Below, in pieces: positions 63,437 to 64,000 of a stretch of DNA of 64,000 nucleotides (positions are counted from its first letter, which is position 1; the number at the start of each line of letters is the position of its first letter). The stretch lies in contig NZ_CP059162.1 of the NCBI RefSeq assembly GCF_013466605.1, forward strand, positions 2,852,001 to 2,916,000, in the 5' to 3' direction. Under the pieces are notes generated by a model. It saw only the letters and a list, made by a program, of their open reading frames with translations, had not been told where the DNA came from and ran no database searches. This stretch comes from Pseudomonas chlororaphis subsp. aurantiaca (GTDB taxonomy: Bacteria; Pseudomonadota; Gammaproteobacteria; Pseudomonadales; Pseudomonadaceae). The position numbers were made by a program, and so were the translations under genes.

Positions 63437-64000
63437 AGACGCGCTCCTTGAAGAGGTCGATGCCAATACGTTGGTAGGTGTCGATGAAGCGCTCGTCTTC
63501 GGTACGTTGTTCCACGTACACGTCGATCAGCTTCGAGATCACGTCGGGCATATCGTCCTGGGCGAAGGACGGGCCGAGGATCTTGCCCAGGCTGGCGTCG
63601 CGGCTGGCGCTGCCACCCAGGGAAACCTGATAGAACTCTTCACCTTTCTTGTCCACGCCGAGGATGCCGATGTGGCCCACGTGGTGGTGGCCGCAGGCGT
63701 TCATGCAGCCGGAGATGTTCAGGTCCAGCTCGCCGATGTCGAACAGGTAGTCCAGGTCGTCGAAACGGCGCTGGATGGATTCGGCGATCGGGATCGACTT
63801 GGCGTTGGCCAGGGAGCAGAAATCCCCGCCCGGGCAGCAGATGATGTCGGTCAGCAGGCCGATGTTCGGCGTGGCGAAACCTTGCTCGCGCAGCTCGCCC
63901 CACAGGGTGAACAGCTGGCTCTGCTCGACGTCGGCGAGAATCACGTTCTGCTCGTGGGAGGTGCGCAGCTGGCCGAAGCTGTAGCGATCGGCGAGGTCGG
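63420..64000 (-). CDS. cysI: Sulfite (nitrite/sulfite) reductase hemoprotein, C-terminal part
   Basis: The gene enters from the right edge; 193 codons are visible. IICCPGGDFCSLANAKS and ISGCMNACGHHHVGHIG contain the four cysteines that bind the [4Fe-4S] cluster coupled to siroheme. The enzyme reduces sulfite to sulfide in assimilation. The DUF934 partner supports sulfite rather than nitrite as substrate. The N-terminal part lies outside the window. Confidence 0.9.
   Translation of the reverse strand, partial: DLADRYSFGQLRTSHEQNVILADVEQSQLFTLWGELREQGFATPNIGLLTDIICCPGGDFCSLANAKSIPIAESIQRRFDDLDYLFDIGELDLNISGCMNACGHHHVGHIGILGVDKKGEEFYQVSLGGSASRDASLGKILGPSFAQDDMPDVISKLIDVYVEQRTEDERFIDTYQRIGIDLFKERVYAANN

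Noticed and set aside
1..64000. tRNA gene or att site marking island integration
   Set aside because: I found no tRNA-like cloverleaf or matching direct repeats at 8.1 and 61.1 kb; the edges are IS481-related instead.

Overview
The window looks like a Pseudomonas chromosome (P. fluorescens-type lineage). The right edge carries sohB, a DUF934 gene and a sulfite reductase gene in a typical pseudomonad arrangement, and the left edge has GC-rich housekeeping-like genes. Between them, from about 8.1 to 61.1 kb, lies a mosaic insecticidal-toxin island with visibly lower GC stretches and many IS remnants.

Left flank (1-8.0 kb): the end of a LysE-type exporter, a GIY-YIG protein, a secreted Arg/His-rich protein, a phasin-like helical protein, an IS30-family element, an IS2-like element that cuts a DUF6680 gene, and a three-gene operon of sulfide:quinone-reductase-like flavoprotein, DUF1641 protein and Tam-type methyltransferase. 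Right flank (61.1-64 kb): a PAAR gene cut at its 3' end, sohB, a bidirectional terminator, DUF934 and cysI (partial).

Island core: a minus-strand Tc toxin operon, TcA (39109-45711), TcB (34521-39071) and TccC (31708-34524, ATGA-coupled to tcB). Two more complete tccC genes (28718-31573, 25604-28525) and a tccC stub follow. Two further tccC genes sit at the island edges (9886-12834 on +, 57071-60013 on -), each coupled to a 3' fragment of tcB. All five TccC proteins share an almost identical ~680-residue RHS shell and then switch abruptly to five unrelated C-terminal payloads. One payload is a recognisable ADP-ribosyltransferase and four are unrecognised. The two edge copies lie in 3193-bp inverted repeats (8759-11951 and 57948-61140), so the island or its toxin ends could be rearranged by homologous recombination.

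The second system, on the + strand, is less familiar. Two paralogous ~780-residue proteins (15331-17676, 46488-48818) have near-identical ends and an exchanged central segment. They precede 'split' Rhs genes: a large YD-repeat shell ORF (19027-23181, 49428-53852) that ends before the Rhs core, and separate small ORFs (17673-18743, 23293-24423, 53957-54913) carrying the Rhs core, a Gly/Ala-rich membrane-like segment and a variable tail. One tail has an LTGC...His motif with the Cys-His spacing of CNF-type deamidases; another has a His/Cys arrangement resembling caspase-fold peptidases. No immunity gene is apparent beside these tails, which fits eukaryotic targets.

A 237-238 bp divergent promoter-like block occurs four times and links the two systems. 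IS481, IS3, IS5, IS110 and IS66 fragments mark the junctions. Identities, motifs and coordinates come from reading the sequence; family assignments come from recall of the families and have not been tested by a database search.
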